From Exiguobacterium undae DSM 14481 (GTDB lineage: Bacteria > Bacillota > Bacilli > Exiguobacteriales > Exiguobacteriaceae), in assembly GCF_000620805.1 (NCBI RefSeq), contig NZ_KK211187.1:1397957-1461956 (forward strand): 64,000 bases of DNA, written 5' to 3'. Positions 1 to 8,412 of the stretch are shown in pieces; the first letter of the stretch is position 1; the number at the start of each line of letters is the position of its first letter. A model generated the notes under the pieces. It ran no database searches and had not been told where the DNA came from. It was given only the letters and a program-made list of their open reading frames with translations. Both the position numbers and the translations under genes were made by a program.

Positions 1-719
1 AGGAAGTCGGTAAAACCTATCCAGACGGAACAAAAGCGGTCCAAAAATTGAATTTTACAGTTGAAAAAGGCGAGATTTTTTGTTTGATTGGACCTTCAGG
101 TTGTGGCAAGACCACGACAATGAAAATGGTCAATCGGTTAATCGATCATACGGAAGGCCAGATTTGGATTAACGGGCAACCGATCATGTCGATTGACGAG
201 CATGAACTGCGCCGCCAAATTGGTTATGTCCTGCAACAGATTGCCTTGTTTCCGCACATGACAGTCGAAGAAAACGTATCGGTCGTCCCGCAATTGTTGA
301 AGTGGGATAAAAAGAAGATTGACGAACGTGTCAAAACCCTGTTTCATCTGACCGGTCTGACTGAAAACCTGAGAAAAAAATACCCGAGCGAACTGTCGGG
401 TGGTCAGCAACAACGCGTAGGTGTCATGCGCGCCTTGGCAGCGGAACAAGACGTCATTTTAATGGACGAACCGTTTTCTGCGCTCGATCCGATCTCACGG
501 GATCAATTGCAAAATGATTTATTACGGTTAAATGATGAGCTCGGAAAAACGATTCTGTTTGTCACGCACGATATGAATGAAGCGTTGAAACTCGGAAGTC
601 GGATCTGTCTGATGAATGACGGCGAAATTGTCCTTATTGGAACAAAAGAAGACATTTTAGCAAGTGAAGACCCGTTCGTGAAGGAATTCATGGGTCAAGT
701 TAGGGGGATCGTTCAATGA
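1..719 (+). CDS. opuCA: Osmoprotectant ABC transporter ATP-binding protein (5' end cut by window edge)
   Basis: This is the ATPase of a glycine betaine/carnitine/choline-type importer of the OpuC/ProV family. The reading frame is open from base 3, so the true start lies just outside the window; the TTG at 48 is internal. Visible motifs are Walker A (GPSGCGKT), the ABC signature (LSGGQQQR), Walker B (VILMDEP) and the H-loop (FVTHD). The protein ends soon after the ATPase core, so the C-terminal CBS pair found in OpuCA and ProV, which senses ionic strength in relatives, is absent. The stop overlaps the start of the permease gene (ATGA, 716-719), so the two are translationally coupled. The family is clear; the exact substrate is inferred. 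Confidence 0.88.
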   Translation, partial: EVGKTYPDGTKAVQKLNFTVEKGEIFCLIGPSGCGKTTTMKMVNRLIDHTEGQIWINGQPIMSIDEHELRRQIGYVLQQIALFPHMTVEENVSVVPQLLKWDKKKIDERVKTLFHLTGLTENLRKKYPSELSGGQQQRVGVMRALAAEQDVILMDEPFSALDPISRDQLQNDLLRLNDELGKTILFVTHDMNEALKLGSRICLMNDGEIVLIGTKEDILASEDPFVKEFMGQVRGIVQ

Positions 720-2233
720 CAGGTTTGTTGGAAACGTATCAAGACCGGAAAGCCGAACTGTTGCAAGCCTTGATTGAACATATCCAATTATCGGTCCTAT
801 CCCTCGTGATTGCCTGTTTAATTGCAATTCCACTTGGCATTTATCTATCCCGTAACAAAAAAATGAGCGAATGGTCGATTGGAGTCACGTCTGTCATTCA
901 GACGATTCCTTCGCTCGCTTTGCTCGGTCTGATGATTCCCCTTGTCGGGATCGGGACCGTTCCTTCGGTCATCGCCCTTGTCTTATATGCACTTTTACCG
1001 ATTGTCCGCAATACGTATACGGGATTAGCAGAAGTGGATCCTTCGATCAAAGAGGCGGCACGCGCGTGCGGGATGACACCGACGCAAAGTCTGTTGAAGG
1101 TTGAACTTCCGCTCGCGTTACCGGTCATGATGGCCGGGGTGCGAACAGCGATGGTCTTGATCATCGGGACAGCGACGATTGCAGCACTGATCGGCGCAGG
1201 AGGACTGGGATCGATCATCCTGCTCGGGATTGACCGCAATGACAACTATCTGTTATTGCTAGGGGCGATTCCGGCAGCATTGTTAGCCCTTTTATTTGAC
1301 GGTTTATTACGACAAACGGAAGTGGCGACGAAGAAACGCCAAAAAGGGCGCTTGATTGTCGCGGTTGCTTTAATTGCGACGCTCATCATCACACCGTTTG
1401 CGCTTGGACGTACGGAACGACCTGACTTGGTCGTCGCCGGAAAACTGGGCGTTGAACCGGAAATTTTGATGAACATGTATAAATTGGTCATCGAGGACGA
1501 AACCGATTTAAATGTTCAAGTAAAACCGAATTTCGGAAAAACAACTTTTGTTTATAAAGCCCTGCAATCGGGTGACATTGATCTGTATCCGGAATTCACG
1601 GGAACGGTTTTAGCCAGTCTGACAAATGAAAAACCGGTTTCAAATGAAAAGCAAGCTGTTTTTGAACAAGCACGGGACGGTCTGGTCAAACAAGACTTGG
1701 CGTTACTCCCGCCGATGAATTACAACAATACGTATGCGGTAGCCGTTCCGAAAAAGGTTGCCGAACAGTATGACTTAAAAACGATTTCTGATTTACAGCA
1801 AGTTGCCGGACAGTTAAAAGCCGGATTTACGTTAGAGTTCAAAGATCGTCAAGACGGATACAAAGGAATCCAAGAGAAGTATGGCGTCAACTTTGAAGAA
1901 GTCGTGACGATGGAACCAAAATTACGCTACAAAGCGATTGAGTCGGGGGATATCCAAGTCATCGATGCCTATTCGACCGATCCTGAGATTGCGAAGTACG
2001 ATATGGTCGTATTAGAAGACGATCAACAGTTGTTCCCGCCGTATGAGGGGGCGCCGCTGTTACGACAAGAGACACTGGATGAATATCCGGAAGTTGAGCA
2101 GGCACTGAAACAGTTAGACGGAAAGATTTCCGATGCCGAGATGTCACAAATGAATGAAGCTGTAGCTTATGGCGGAAAAACAGCCAACCAAGTGGCACGC
2201 GAGTATCTCGAGAAAGAAGGAATCATCCAATGA
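716..2233 (+). CDS. Osmoprotectant ABC transporter permease fused to substrate-binding domain
   Basis: This 505-residue protein combines two transporter parts. Residues about 1-205 form a membrane permease with several hydrophobic segments and the ATPase-docking EAA loop ([10 protein letters not shown]...). A further membrane segment near 212-230 leads into an external binding domain (about 235-505) that begins [16 protein letters not shown] and resembles OpuCC/ProX proteins binding quaternary amines. The fusion tethers the receptor to the outer membrane face, so no separate lipoprotein gene is needed. It overlaps the ATPase gene upstream and the lipid kinase gene downstream, each by ATGA. 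Choline, carnitine or glycine betaine are all possible ligands; I cannot choose from sequence alone. Confidence 0.88.
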   Translation: MTGLLETYQDRKAELLQALIEHIQLSVLSLVIACLIAIPLGIYLSRNKKMSEWSIGVTSVIQTIPSLALLGLMIPLVGIGTVPSVIALVLYALLPIVRNTYTGLAEVDPSIKEAARACGMTPTQSLLKVELPLALPVMMAGVRTAMVLIIGTATIAALIGAGGLGSIILLGIDRNDNYLLLLGAIPAALLALLFDGLLRQTEVATKKRQKGRLIVAVALIATLIITPFALGRTERPDLVVAGKLGVEPEILMNMYKLVIEDETDLNVQVKPNFGKTTFVYKALQSGDIDLYPEFTGTVLASLTNEKPVSNEKQAVFEQARDGLVKQDLALLPPMNYNNTYAVAVPKKVAEQYDLKTISDLQQVAGQLKAGFTLEFKDRQDGYKGIQEKYGVNFEEVVTMEPKLRYKAIESGDIQVIDAYSTDPEIAKYDMVVLEDDQQLFPPYEGAPLLRQETLDEYPEVEQALKQLDGKISDAEMSQMNEAVAYGGKTANQVAREYLEKEGIIQ

Positions 2234-3114
2234 AGTTATTATTGATCAGCAATCCGATGGCCGGAACCAATCGGGCCGGATTGCTACAAGAGGTGATTGA
2301 TCCCTTGGCCGCCATGTTTGATGAAATTGTCATCCGACAAACGAAACAGGCGTTGGACGCCCTGCAATTTGCCGAAGAATCAAGCGACTTCGACGCCCTC
2401 GTTGTCATTGGTGGAGACGGCACGGTGTTTGAAGTCATCAACGGAATTGCGAAACTGGAAAAACGTCCGATTCTTGGCATTATTCCAGGCGGGACGTGTA
2501 ATGATTTTGCAAGAACGTTAGGGTTGCCAATGGTGCCACGGCTCGCCGCGGAAATGATTGCGACCCAGCAAATCGTTGAGGTGGACCTTGGACAAGTAAA
2601 TGATACGTATTTCCTGAACTTCGTCGGCTTAGGCCTCGTGGCAGAGGCCTCGATCGGCATTGATACGGAAGAAAAGGCGCGTCTCGGGAAGATGGGCTAT
2701 TATCTTTCGACCATCCGTTCGAGCATGGAAGCTGAACCGTTTTCCTATGAACTGGAGTTAGCGGAAGGACAGAAGATGACCGGAGAGGCTGTCTTGATTT
2801 TAGCGGCGAACGGCGAATCGTTAGGCGGGATTGAAACGAACTTATCCCAAGGCGCCTACAACGACGGGAAACTGGATCTTGTAATCGTTGATGAAGTCAA
2901 TTTGACGACGATCCGTGACGTCATCCTGCAAAAAATTGGTTTAACCAATGAACCATCCTTTACACATCTGTTGACGAGCGGATTTACCTTAAAAACGGAC
3001 TCACCCAAAGTCATTGATACGGATGGTGAAAAAGCGATGCATTCACCGATTGAAGTAAAAGTTTTGCCGGAATTCTTAAAGATGTACAGTGGACGTGTCA
3101 GTCCTTTGAACTAA
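2230..3114 (+). CDS. YegS/DgkB-type diacylglycerol or lipid kinase
   Basis: A 294-residue member of the diacylglycerol kinase catalytic family (YegS/BmrU/DgkB). The N-terminus [12 protein letters not shown] and the nucleotide loop [13 protein letters not shown] (about residues 63-75) followed by [14 protein letters not shown] are the family signatures; the C-terminal beta-rich half (about 120-290) carries the NGESLGG segment. Such enzymes phosphorylate diacylglycerol or related lipids at the cytoplasmic face of the membrane. The start codon overlaps the stop of the osmoprotectant permease gene, so it is expressed with that transporter, perhaps linking lipid turnover to osmotic stress (inference). 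A strong terminator follows. Confidence 0.85.
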   Translation: MKLLLISNPMAGTNRAGLLQEVIDPLAAMFDEIVIRQTKQALDALQFAEESSDFDALVVIGGDGTVFEVINGIAKLEKRPILGIIPGGTCNDFARTLGLPMVPRLAAEMIATQQIVEVDLGQVNDTYFLNFVGLGLVAEASIGIDTEEKARLGKMGYYLSTIRSSMEAEPFSYELELAEGQKMTGEAVLILAANGESLGGIETNLSQGAYNDGKLDLVIVDEVNLTTIRDVILQKIGLTNEPSFTHLLTSGFTLKTDSPKVIDTDGEKAMHSPIEVKVLPEFLKMYSGRVSPLN

Positions 3115-3146
3115 GGTGAGGGGAGTAAAAGCTTCACCATCACACA

Positions 3147-3190
3147 ACCGGAGACCCTTGTCAGTCAGACAGGGCGTCTCCGGTTTTTTG
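3147..3190 (+). terminator. Rho-independent terminator after the lipid kinase gene
   Basis: A GC-rich hairpin with arms CCGGAGACCCTTGTC / GACAGGGCGTCTCCGG (one bulge) is followed by a run of T. It closes the osmoprotectant operon. Confidence 0.85.
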
Positions 3191-3270
3191 ATTTTTTTAC
3201 GGAAATAAGAATGATTCATCGCGAATACGCGGTTATGCTTTGACGCTTTAAAGAAAATGTTTGATAAAGG

Positions 3271-3299
3271 ATGACTTCCGGCGTGAACTTTTGTACAAT
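3271..3299 (+). promoter_or_regulatory. Probable sigma-A promoter for the SNF-family transporter
   Basis: ATGACT (3271-3276), a 17-base spacer and TACAAT (3294-3299) lie 34 bases before the chosen ATG. The -10 is good, the -35 only 4/6. Confidence 0.4.
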
Positions 3300-3332
3300 G
3301 GAAAAGTATTTTTGAAAAGGAGGTCGAGCACC

Positions 3333-4679
3333 ATGAAAGGAAATGCATGGGCTTCGAAAGTCGGTTTTATTTTAGCAGCGGCAGGATCAGCAATTGGTCT
3401 GGGGGCAATCTGGAAGTTCCCGTATACGACAGGAACAAACGGTGGGGGCGCATTTTTATTGCTGTTTTTAGCGTTTACCTTGCTACTTGGATTACCTGTT
3501 CTGATCGCTGAGTTTTTAATTGGACGTACAAGTGGGAAAACAGCATTACGTGCCTTCTCCGAACTAGGTCATAAAAAATATACCTTCATTGGTGTTCTTG
3601 GCGTCATTGCTTGTTTTTTGTTGCTTTCATTCTACAGTGTCATCGGAGGATGGGTTTTGATCTACACGGTCCTCGGTTTTTCCGGCAGTCTGACCACGAT
3701 GAACGGCGAGGCCTTAGGAGAGTTGTTCGGAACAATTTCCGCTTCTCCGCTGTACGCCATCACCGGACAGTTGGTTTTCCTGATCATCACATGTGTCATC
3801 GTCTTACGCGGCGTCCAAGCTGGAATTGAAAAAATGAGTAAAATCATGATGCCGTTACTGTTTCTCTGTTTCATCGTTCTTGTCGTCCGCTCGTTGACGC
3901 TTGAAGGAGCAGGGGCAGGTGTCCGTTTCTTCATTGAACCGGACTTCTCAGCGCTCAGCCGGACATCGGTCCTTAGTGCGTTGGGTCAAGCGTTCTTCTC
4001 CTTATCATTAGGGGTGTCAGCGATGCTGACATATGCCTCTTATATGAAAGAGCGGGGACAAATCAATCGTTCGGCAGTCTGGATCGTCTCGCTGAACATC
4101 GTCGTCTCATTGTTGGCCGGATTTGCGATTTTCCCGGCTGTCTTCGCATCGGGTCTCGACCCGGCGGAAGGACCGGCGCTGTTGTTCATCGTGTTACCGA
4201 CGGTCTTCAGTCAAATCCAATTTGGTTCGATCTTCTTGTCGCTGTTTTTCCTACTATTCGCCTTTGCTTCGATCACGTCGTCGATTGCGATGTTGGAAGT
4301 AGTCGTCTCGTCCATTACAGACCGGAAACCGTCTGCGACGTTTAAAGACAAAAAACGCAATACGATCATTGCAACCGGATTGATTGCGCTCATCGGGATC
4401 CCTTCAGCACTTTCCTTTGGACTCGCAAGTGAGTTGACATGGATGGATAAAACGATTTTTGATTGGATGGACTTTACGGTCTCGAATATCCTGATGCCGA
4501 TCGGTGCGTTGCTGATTTCGTTTTTTGCCGGATTCAAGTTGGACCGTGCCTTGGTCGAACAGGAGCTGGTGACGAGTCCGATGATGAAACGGATGCTTCC
4601 TTTCTGGCGTTTTAGCGTCTGTTACCTGAGTCCGATCGCGATTTTGATCATCTTAATCTGGCCGTTGTTCGGTTCGTGA
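3333..4679 (+). CDS. Sodium-dependent transporter, neurotransmitter:sodium symporter (SNF) family
   Basis: A 448-residue integral membrane protein starting at ATG 3333, behind AAAGGAGG. The first helix carries the NSS signature AAAGSAIGLGAIWKFPY, which in family members such as LeuT lines the sodium and substrate site. About eleven to twelve hydrophobic segments follow, matching the length of bacterial NSS proteins with reduced C-termini. Relatives import amino acids such as tryptophan, tyrosine or leucine with Na+; the substrate here is unknown. The gene stands alone, with its own promoter and terminator. An in-frame ATG at 3261 exists but lies upstream of the likely promoter, so I rejected it. 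Confidence 0.9.
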   Translation: MKGNAWASKVGFILAAAGSAIGLGAIWKFPYTTGTNGGGAFLLLFLAFTLLLGLPVLIAEFLIGRTSGKTALRAFSELGHKKYTFIGVLGVIACFLLLSFYSVIGGWVLIYTVLGFSGSLTTMNGEALGELFGTISASPLYAITGQLVFLIITCVIVLRGVQAGIEKMSKIMMPLLFLCFIVLVVRSLTLEGAGAGVRFFIEPDFSALSRTSVLSALGQAFFSLSLGVSAMLTYASYMKERGQINRSAVWIVSLNIVVSLLAGFAIFPAVFASGLDPAEGPALLFIVLPTVFSQIQFGSIFLSLFFLLFAFASITSSIAMLEVVVSSITDRKPSATFKDKKRNTIIATGLIALIGIPSALSFGLASELTWMDKTIFDWMDFTVSNILMPIGALLISFFAGFKLDRALVEQELVTSPMMKRMLPFWRFSVCYLSPIAILIILIWPLFGS

Positions 4680-4704
4680 TACTTCAAGAAAAAAAACGTG
4701 TTCC

Positions 4705-4747
4705 AACAGCTGATCTGCAGTTCAAGCAGATCAGCTGTTTTTTTTTT
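4705..4747 (+). terminator. Terminator after the SNF transporter gene
   Basis: Perfect 14-bp arms AACAGCTGATCTGC / GCAGATCAGCTGTT around a 7-base loop, followed by a run of about ten T. Confidence 0.92.
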
Positions 4748-4853
4748 GTCTGCCTACGCACCGGCTCTCAGAAATCAAACTTGAGACGGATGTAACGGTG
4801 GATAGATTATGGTGAAATAAGAATAGCGGGAGGACTAACATTTCGCGAAAACG

Positions 4854-4879
4854 GGAAACTTTTTGTTATATGATCCGTA
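4854..4879 (+). promoter_or_regulatory. ECF-sigma (SigW-like) promoter before xpaC-telA
   Basis: GGAAAC (4854-4859), exactly 16 bases, then CGTA (4876-4879). This matches the Bacillus SigW pattern TGAAAC-N16-CGTA except for the first base. An overlapping extended -10 for sigma-A (TGG TAAGAT, 4881-4889) may give a second start. The downstream genes are an envelope-stress type pair, which supports the reading. Whether this organism has a SigW cannot be seen here. Confidence 0.6.
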
Positions 4880-4951
4880 ATGGTAAGATATAAGTAACGA
4901 CACATCTAACACACAGGATAAATAGATGGATCAACTGAAAGAGGTGATGAG

Positions 4952-5698
4952 ATGAAGTCTTCTACATGGTGGGTACTTGGTTCCATCGGTCTGATGTTCG
5001 TGTTTCTTCAAGTTGCAGATGCACTGGACTTCTCCGGTATCTTCATCGCGTTAGGATTGTGGTTCATTTGGAGCGGATACCGTGCGAAACCGGGCAAACG
5101 TTACCGGACAGAGCGAAAATCAACGGAACTTAAACGAAAAAACGTCAAAAAGAAATTACTGTTGGATGATGAAGATGAGTTTGTCGGCAGTGTCATCTTA
5201 AAACCGGAACAGGCGACGCGGCGATTTGAAGAAACGGATGATCTGGAACTGCAAGTGTTGCAGCGTACGGTCGAGGAAGGATTTGTCAAACTACAGTCGT
5301 TTGATCAACTGATTCCGTCCATCCGTGACAGTGAAGTCCGTTCTGAAATGCGAATCGTATCCCGTGAGGCGCACGTCTTATTTGAAGAATTGTTCACCTC
5401 GCCACGTGAAGTGAAAAAAGTCCGGGACTTCTTTACGTTTTATCTGGATTCCTTACTCTCGATTTCCGAAAAATTCGCGGATTTGGAACGACGTGGAGCA
5501 CAAGTTCAGGTCGACACGCGGGAACAATTGCAATCCAACCTCAAAATGATTGCCCAAAAATTAAAACAACAACAATCGCTCCTTTTGGAAGGAGATACGG
5601 TTGATCTAGAACGTGAATTGTTGACGATTGAAAAAGTGTTGGCACAAGAGTCCGAACAACGCAAACAGGAGGAGAGTTATAAACATGACCCATTCTGA
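4952..5698 (+). CDS. xpaC: XpaC-like protein (5-bromo-4-chloroindolyl phosphate hydrolysis family)
   Basis: A 248-residue protein with two N-terminal membrane segments (about 6-42, separated by a short turn) and a long charged, largely helical cytoplasmic part. The layout and the position directly before a TelA gene match XpaC-YaaN of Bacillus. The historical name comes from a dye-hydrolysis phenotype; its true role is not established. The ribosome site is GAGGTGATGAG. The 3' end overlaps telA by 14 bases, so the two are coupled. An ECF-type promoter sits about 75 bases upstream, which suggests induction by envelope stress or toxic compounds. Confidence 0.8.
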   Translation: MKSSTWWVLGSIGLMFVFLQVADALDFSGIFIALGLWFIWSGYRAKPGKRYRTERKSTELKRKNVKKKLLLDDEDEFVGSVILKPEQATRRFEETDDLELQVLQRTVEEGFVKLQSFDQLIPSIRDSEVRSEMRIVSREAHVLFEELFTSPREVKKVRDFFTFYLDSLLSISEKFADLERRGAQVQVDTREQLQSNLKMIAQKLKQQQSLLLEGDTVDLERELLTIEKVLAQESEQRKQEESYKHDPF

Positions 5699-6905
5699 TA
5701 ACAACAGTTGGCAACAATGGCCAGATGAAGAACAGTCGACACAACCTACGATTTCCGATCCCTCGGTGGACGTTAACCTTGCGGAAGCACCGGCTCATCA
5801 AGCGGTGCCAAGCCGACCGGTCGAAGAAATGATTCCAAATGATGTTCCGGCAGAGCAACGTCAAAAAATCGAGCGGCTGCTCCAAGTGATCGACTTGAAA
5901 AAATCGGATGCCGTCATGCAGTTCGGGGCACCGGTTCAGCGAGAATTATCACAATTCTCTGATCAAGTCTTAAGTGAAGTGAAGATGAAAGATGGCGGCG
6001 ATGCCGGAAAGCTGCTGTCAGATTTGATGCAACGAGTTCGTCAAATGGATCCGGACACCTTACAAGAAAAGAAAAGTTTTTGGTCGAATGTGCCGGTCAT
6101 TGGACGAGCGAAGAAAAAAGCCGAAACATATTTCTTACAATATGAAAAAATGAGTGCTTATCTGGAAGAAGTGGTACACAATCTGGATCGTTCAAAATTT
6201 GGTCTGATGAAAGATATCACGTTACTCGATCAGATGTATCAAAAAAACAAGCGATACTTTGAAGAGTTGAACTTGTATATTGCTGCCGGTGAAACGAAGA
6301 TTGCACATGTTCGAGAGCATGAGATCGAACCGTTGCGGATGGAAGTCGAACGAACGCGTGATCAGACACGGCTCCAAGAGTTGAATGACATGATTCAACT
6401 GGCGGATCGGTTCGAAAAGAAAATCCATGATTTAAAATTATCGCGGACAATCAGTTTGCAGATGGCACCTCAGATTCGCGTCATCCAACAAAACAATCAA
6501 ATTTTGGCGGAAAAAATTGAGTCGGCAGTCGTCAATACGATTCCACTTTGGAAAAACCAAGTGGTGCTGTCACTCAGTCTATCAAGACAAAAAACGGCCC
6601 TGCAAATGCAAAAAGATGTCACGAATACGACCAATCAATTATTGGAACAAAATTCTCGTCTCTTAAAAGATTCCTCGATTGAAATTGCAGAAGAGAATGA
6701 AAAAGGAATTGTTTCGGTCGAATCGTTAAAAGTCGCCCATCAAAACTTAATTGAGACATTAGATGAGACGCTTCGTATTCAACAAGACGGAAAACAAAAA
6801 CGTCGGGATGCGGAACACGAACTGGAACGCATGGAAAACGAATTAAAACAAAAAGTGATTGAAGTTGCTTCGAAAAGTCGGGAGTTGCCAAATCGACCTT
6901 ACTAA
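5685..6905 (+). CDS. telA: TelA-family toxic anion resistance protein
   Basis: A 406-residue, mostly helical protein of the TelA/KlaA family; start ATG 5685 behind ACAGGAGGAG. The first 60 residues are acidic and low in complexity; from about residue 65 (QRQKIERLLQVIDL) the conserved helical region follows, with FWSNVPVIGRAKKKAETYF near 130 and long coiled-coil segments to the end (RRDAEHELERMENELKQKV). Relatives are linked to tellurite and lantibiotic tolerance, though the mechanism is unclear. It is coupled to xpaC, so both probably act in one complex at the membrane. No transmembrane segment is evident in TelA itself. Confidence 0.85.
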   Translation: MTHSDNNSWQQWPDEEQSTQPTISDPSVDVNLAEAPAHQAVPSRPVEEMIPNDVPAEQRQKIERLLQVIDLKKSDAVMQFGAPVQRELSQFSDQVLSEVKMKDGGDAGKLLSDLMQRVRQMDPDTLQEKKSFWSNVPVIGRAKKKAETYFLQYEKMSAYLEEVVHNLDRSKFGLMKDITLLDQMYQKNKRYFEELNLYIAAGETKIAHVREHEIEPLRMEVERTRDQTRLQELNDMIQLADRFEKKIHDLKLSRTISLQMAPQIRVIQQNNQILAEKIESAVVNTIPLWKNQVVLSLSLSRQKTALQMQKDVTNTTNQLLEQNSRLLKDSSIEIAEENEKGIVSVESLKVAHQNLIETLDETLRIQQDGKQKRRDAEHELERMENELKQKVIEVASKSRELPNRPY

Positions 6906-6928
6906 GGAACACGTTTACGTGTTCCTTA
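6903..6928 (+). repeat. 12-bp perfect inverted repeat between telA and the deaminase gene
   Basis: TAAGGAACACGT (6903-6914) and ACGTGTTCCTTA (6917-6928) form a perfect hairpin starting at the telA stop codon. No T-run follows, so it is not a standard terminator. It sits just before the ribosome site (AAGGGGAG, near 6941) of the next gene and might stabilise the telA 3' end or influence deaminase translation. Confidence 0.6.
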
Positions 6929-6954
6929 ATGGTTTACATAAAGGGGAGAACAGC

Positions 6955-7527
6955 GTGCAGAAACAACAACAATGGGATACGACGTGGCTTTTATTTGCGC
7001 GGATGATGGCGGATCGTCATTCGAAATGTGCCTCGAAGTCTGTTGCCTGTGTCATCGTAAAAGACGAAAAACCGATTTCAATCGGAATCAACGGGACACC
7101 AAGTCAACACGTCAACTGTAACGAGATTTATTTAAAACAAGCAGGGGTTTTATATAAAGCTTCGATCGACGAGGTCAAGGATACCGAGTCCGTTTTACAT
7201 AATGGGCGGATGTTTTACCGCTGTACCAATCAAGAAGAACATCATGAGTGGTCCAAGCTGAACGAAATCCATGCCGAAATCAACGCGCTTGGAAAACTGG
7301 CGGCGGACTCGACGAGTGCCCGTCATGCGACGGCGTACGTCACGCACAGTCCGTGTCATGCCTGTAGTCTGGCTCTGATTGCGTCCAAAATTGATCGTGT
7401 CGTCTATTCAACAGGATATGAATACGGGGATGGATTGACGTTAATGCGGCAGAGTGGAATTGAAGTCATCCATCGTCCTTTGACGGAAGAATATTTTCTT
7501 GAAAGAATTTTCGATAAAGACTTGTAA
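6955..7527 (+). CDS. Deoxycytidylate (dCMP) deaminase, phage T4-like type
   Basis: A 190-residue zinc deaminase that converts dCMP to dUMP for thymidylate synthesis. Start is GTG 6955 behind AAGGGGAG; upstream frame extension into telA is not supported. Zinc and catalytic residues are H106-A-E108 and C134-x2-C137. The segment before the active site, EHHEWSKLNEIHAEINAL, and a large insertion (about residues 52-98) with extra Cys and His residues resemble the T4 enzyme, as I recall it, more than the shorter-loop ComEB of Bacillus. That insertion could hold a second structural zinc. dTMP synthase lies in the same window (thyA), though not in this operon. Confidence 0.82.
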   Translation: MQKQQQWDTTWLLFARMMADRHSKCASKSVACVIVKDEKPISIGINGTPSQHVNCNEIYLKQAGVLYKASIDEVKDTESVLHNGRMFYRCTNQEEHHEWSKLNEIHAEINALGKLAADSTSARHATAYVTHSPCHACSLALIASKIDRVVYSTGYEYGDGLTLMRQSGIEVIHRPLTEEYFLERIFDKDL

Positions 7528-7536
7528 ACGCTTCCA
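7523..7536 (+). promoter_or_regulatory. cre-like sequence overlapping the deaminase stop codon
   Basis: TGTAAACGCTTCCA matches the CcpA cre consensus TGWAANCGNTNWCA at 13 of 14 positions. It overlaps a stop codon and precedes no gene on this strand, so it may be chance, or belong to the possible short transcript downstream. Confidence 0.3.
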
Positions 7537-7591
7537 ACGCGTTGTATGATGAAATCAAGCATTGCCATGGTAATTATTCACTCTTCCATTC

Positions 7592-7627
7592 GGGATGATC
7601 TCTACAGAGATTGTCCCACTTTTTTTG
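7592..7627 (+). terminator. Terminator after the dCMP deaminase gene
   Basis: GGGATGATCTCT / AGAGATTGTCCC pair fully with two G-U wobbles, and AC plus seven to eight T follow. Confidence 0.75.
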
Positions 7628-7636
7628 AAAAAGTAT

Positions 7637-7665
7637 TTGACACTCTTCCAAAATTCTGCAATGAT
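7637..7665 (+). promoter_or_regulatory. Possible orphan promoter for a short transcript
   Basis: A perfect TTGACA (7637-7642), 17 bases, and AATGAT (7660-7665, 4/6) lie between two terminators. Transcription would end at the hairpin at 7746-7779, giving an RNA of roughly 110 bases with no annotated gene. See the finding. Confidence 0.35.
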
Positions 7666-7745
7666 GTATATAGAATATGACGAAGCGGAATGCCGCATTT
7701 TCATAAGAAATGCCCATCAAGGAGCTGGAATGCCAGGTCGTTGAA

Positions 7746-7779
7746 AAAAAGTCCTGACTCACTCGAGTCAGGACTTTTT
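7746..7779. terminator. Bidirectional terminator between the deaminase region and the unknown minus-strand gene
   Basis: AAAAAGTCCTGACTC / GAGTCAGGACTTTTT form a perfect 15-bp stem around ACTC, with T-runs on both strands. It ends the minus-strand gene that stops at 7783. Confidence 0.9.
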
Positions 7780-7782
7780 GTA

Positions 7783-8265
7783 TTATAAGGTAACAGTTAA
7801 TGAATCGTGAAGGCGTGCCGCCCGTGTCTTGCATTTATTGGCGGTGGCACCTGCTAAGACATTCATCAAACGTTGGCAGATGATATCATCTTGTGTTTGG
7901 TGAAGAAATAACTGTTGAATGAATTGAGAAAAGACAACGTCATGTGTTGTGATTTGGCGCTTTAGAGTAGTCGAAGACATGCGATTCAATTCATCGACAT
8001 CAAAACCGGCATCCGAACGGAAGGATGAGAGCACCAATAGTTTGACTTGATCACTGTGAACGGTTAACCCAATCGACTGGACGTAACTGCACGCCGATGT
8101 AATCTCTTGCCGGATCAACTCGTGCAGCAAACAAGGGTCCTTAGAGATAAACGGATCGTATGCCGAAACGGCTTGACGAATTTGTTCACGTGTCATGACA
8201 TCAGGTCGGGAGAGCTCGTCTGATGCGACAACATCGTCATAACAAGCAGATAATGAAGTAATCAT
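7783..8265 (-). CDS. Hypothetical protein, function unknown
   Basis: A 160-residue soluble protein I do not recognise. The start ATG at 8265 follows a strong AAGGAGGAA; a longer frame to 8310 has no ribosome site. The sequence is mainly predicted helical (TREQIRQAVSAY, LLHELIRQEITSACSY, SQFIQQLFLHQTQDD) with several Cys and His but no classical zinc motif, signal peptide or membrane segment. It is monocistronic, with its own terminator, and diverges from the OB-HD protein gene. An imperfect cre-like sequence (8323-8336) lies in the shared intergenic region. The ribosome site, terminator and normal codon use make it a real gene. Confidence 0.7.
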   Translation of the reverse strand: MITSLSACYDDVVASDELSRPDVMTREQIRQAVSAYDPFISKDPCLLHELIRQEITSACSYVQSIGLTVHSDQVKLLVLSSFRSDAGFDVDELNRMSSTTLKRQITTHDVVFSQFIQQLFLHQTQDDIICQRLMNVLAGATANKCKTRAARLHDSLTVTL

Positions 8266-8322
8266 CCCAGTATTCCTCCTTATAGTGGATAATTTGTATG
8301 CTACTGTCATCTTAAAACATAA

Positions 8323-8336
8323 ATGAAGCGCTTACA
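8323..8336. promoter_or_regulatory. Imperfect cre-like site in divergent intergenic region
   Basis: ATGAAGCGCTTACA contains the palindromic core AAGCGCTT and fits the cre consensus at 11 of 14 positions. It lies between the unknown minus-strand gene and the OB-HD gene and could act on either. Confidence 0.35.
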
Positions 8337-8412
8337 ATGATTGTTTTGACATTCCATCGTGAGATTAGATTTGATATGATGGAAAGCAGAGCAAACGAGA
8401 GGGGAATTGACG

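Noticed and set aside
7574-7834. Minus-strand frame of 86 codons
   Set aside because: It crosses two terminators and overlaps the end of the unknown minus-strand gene in another frame; no ribosome site.
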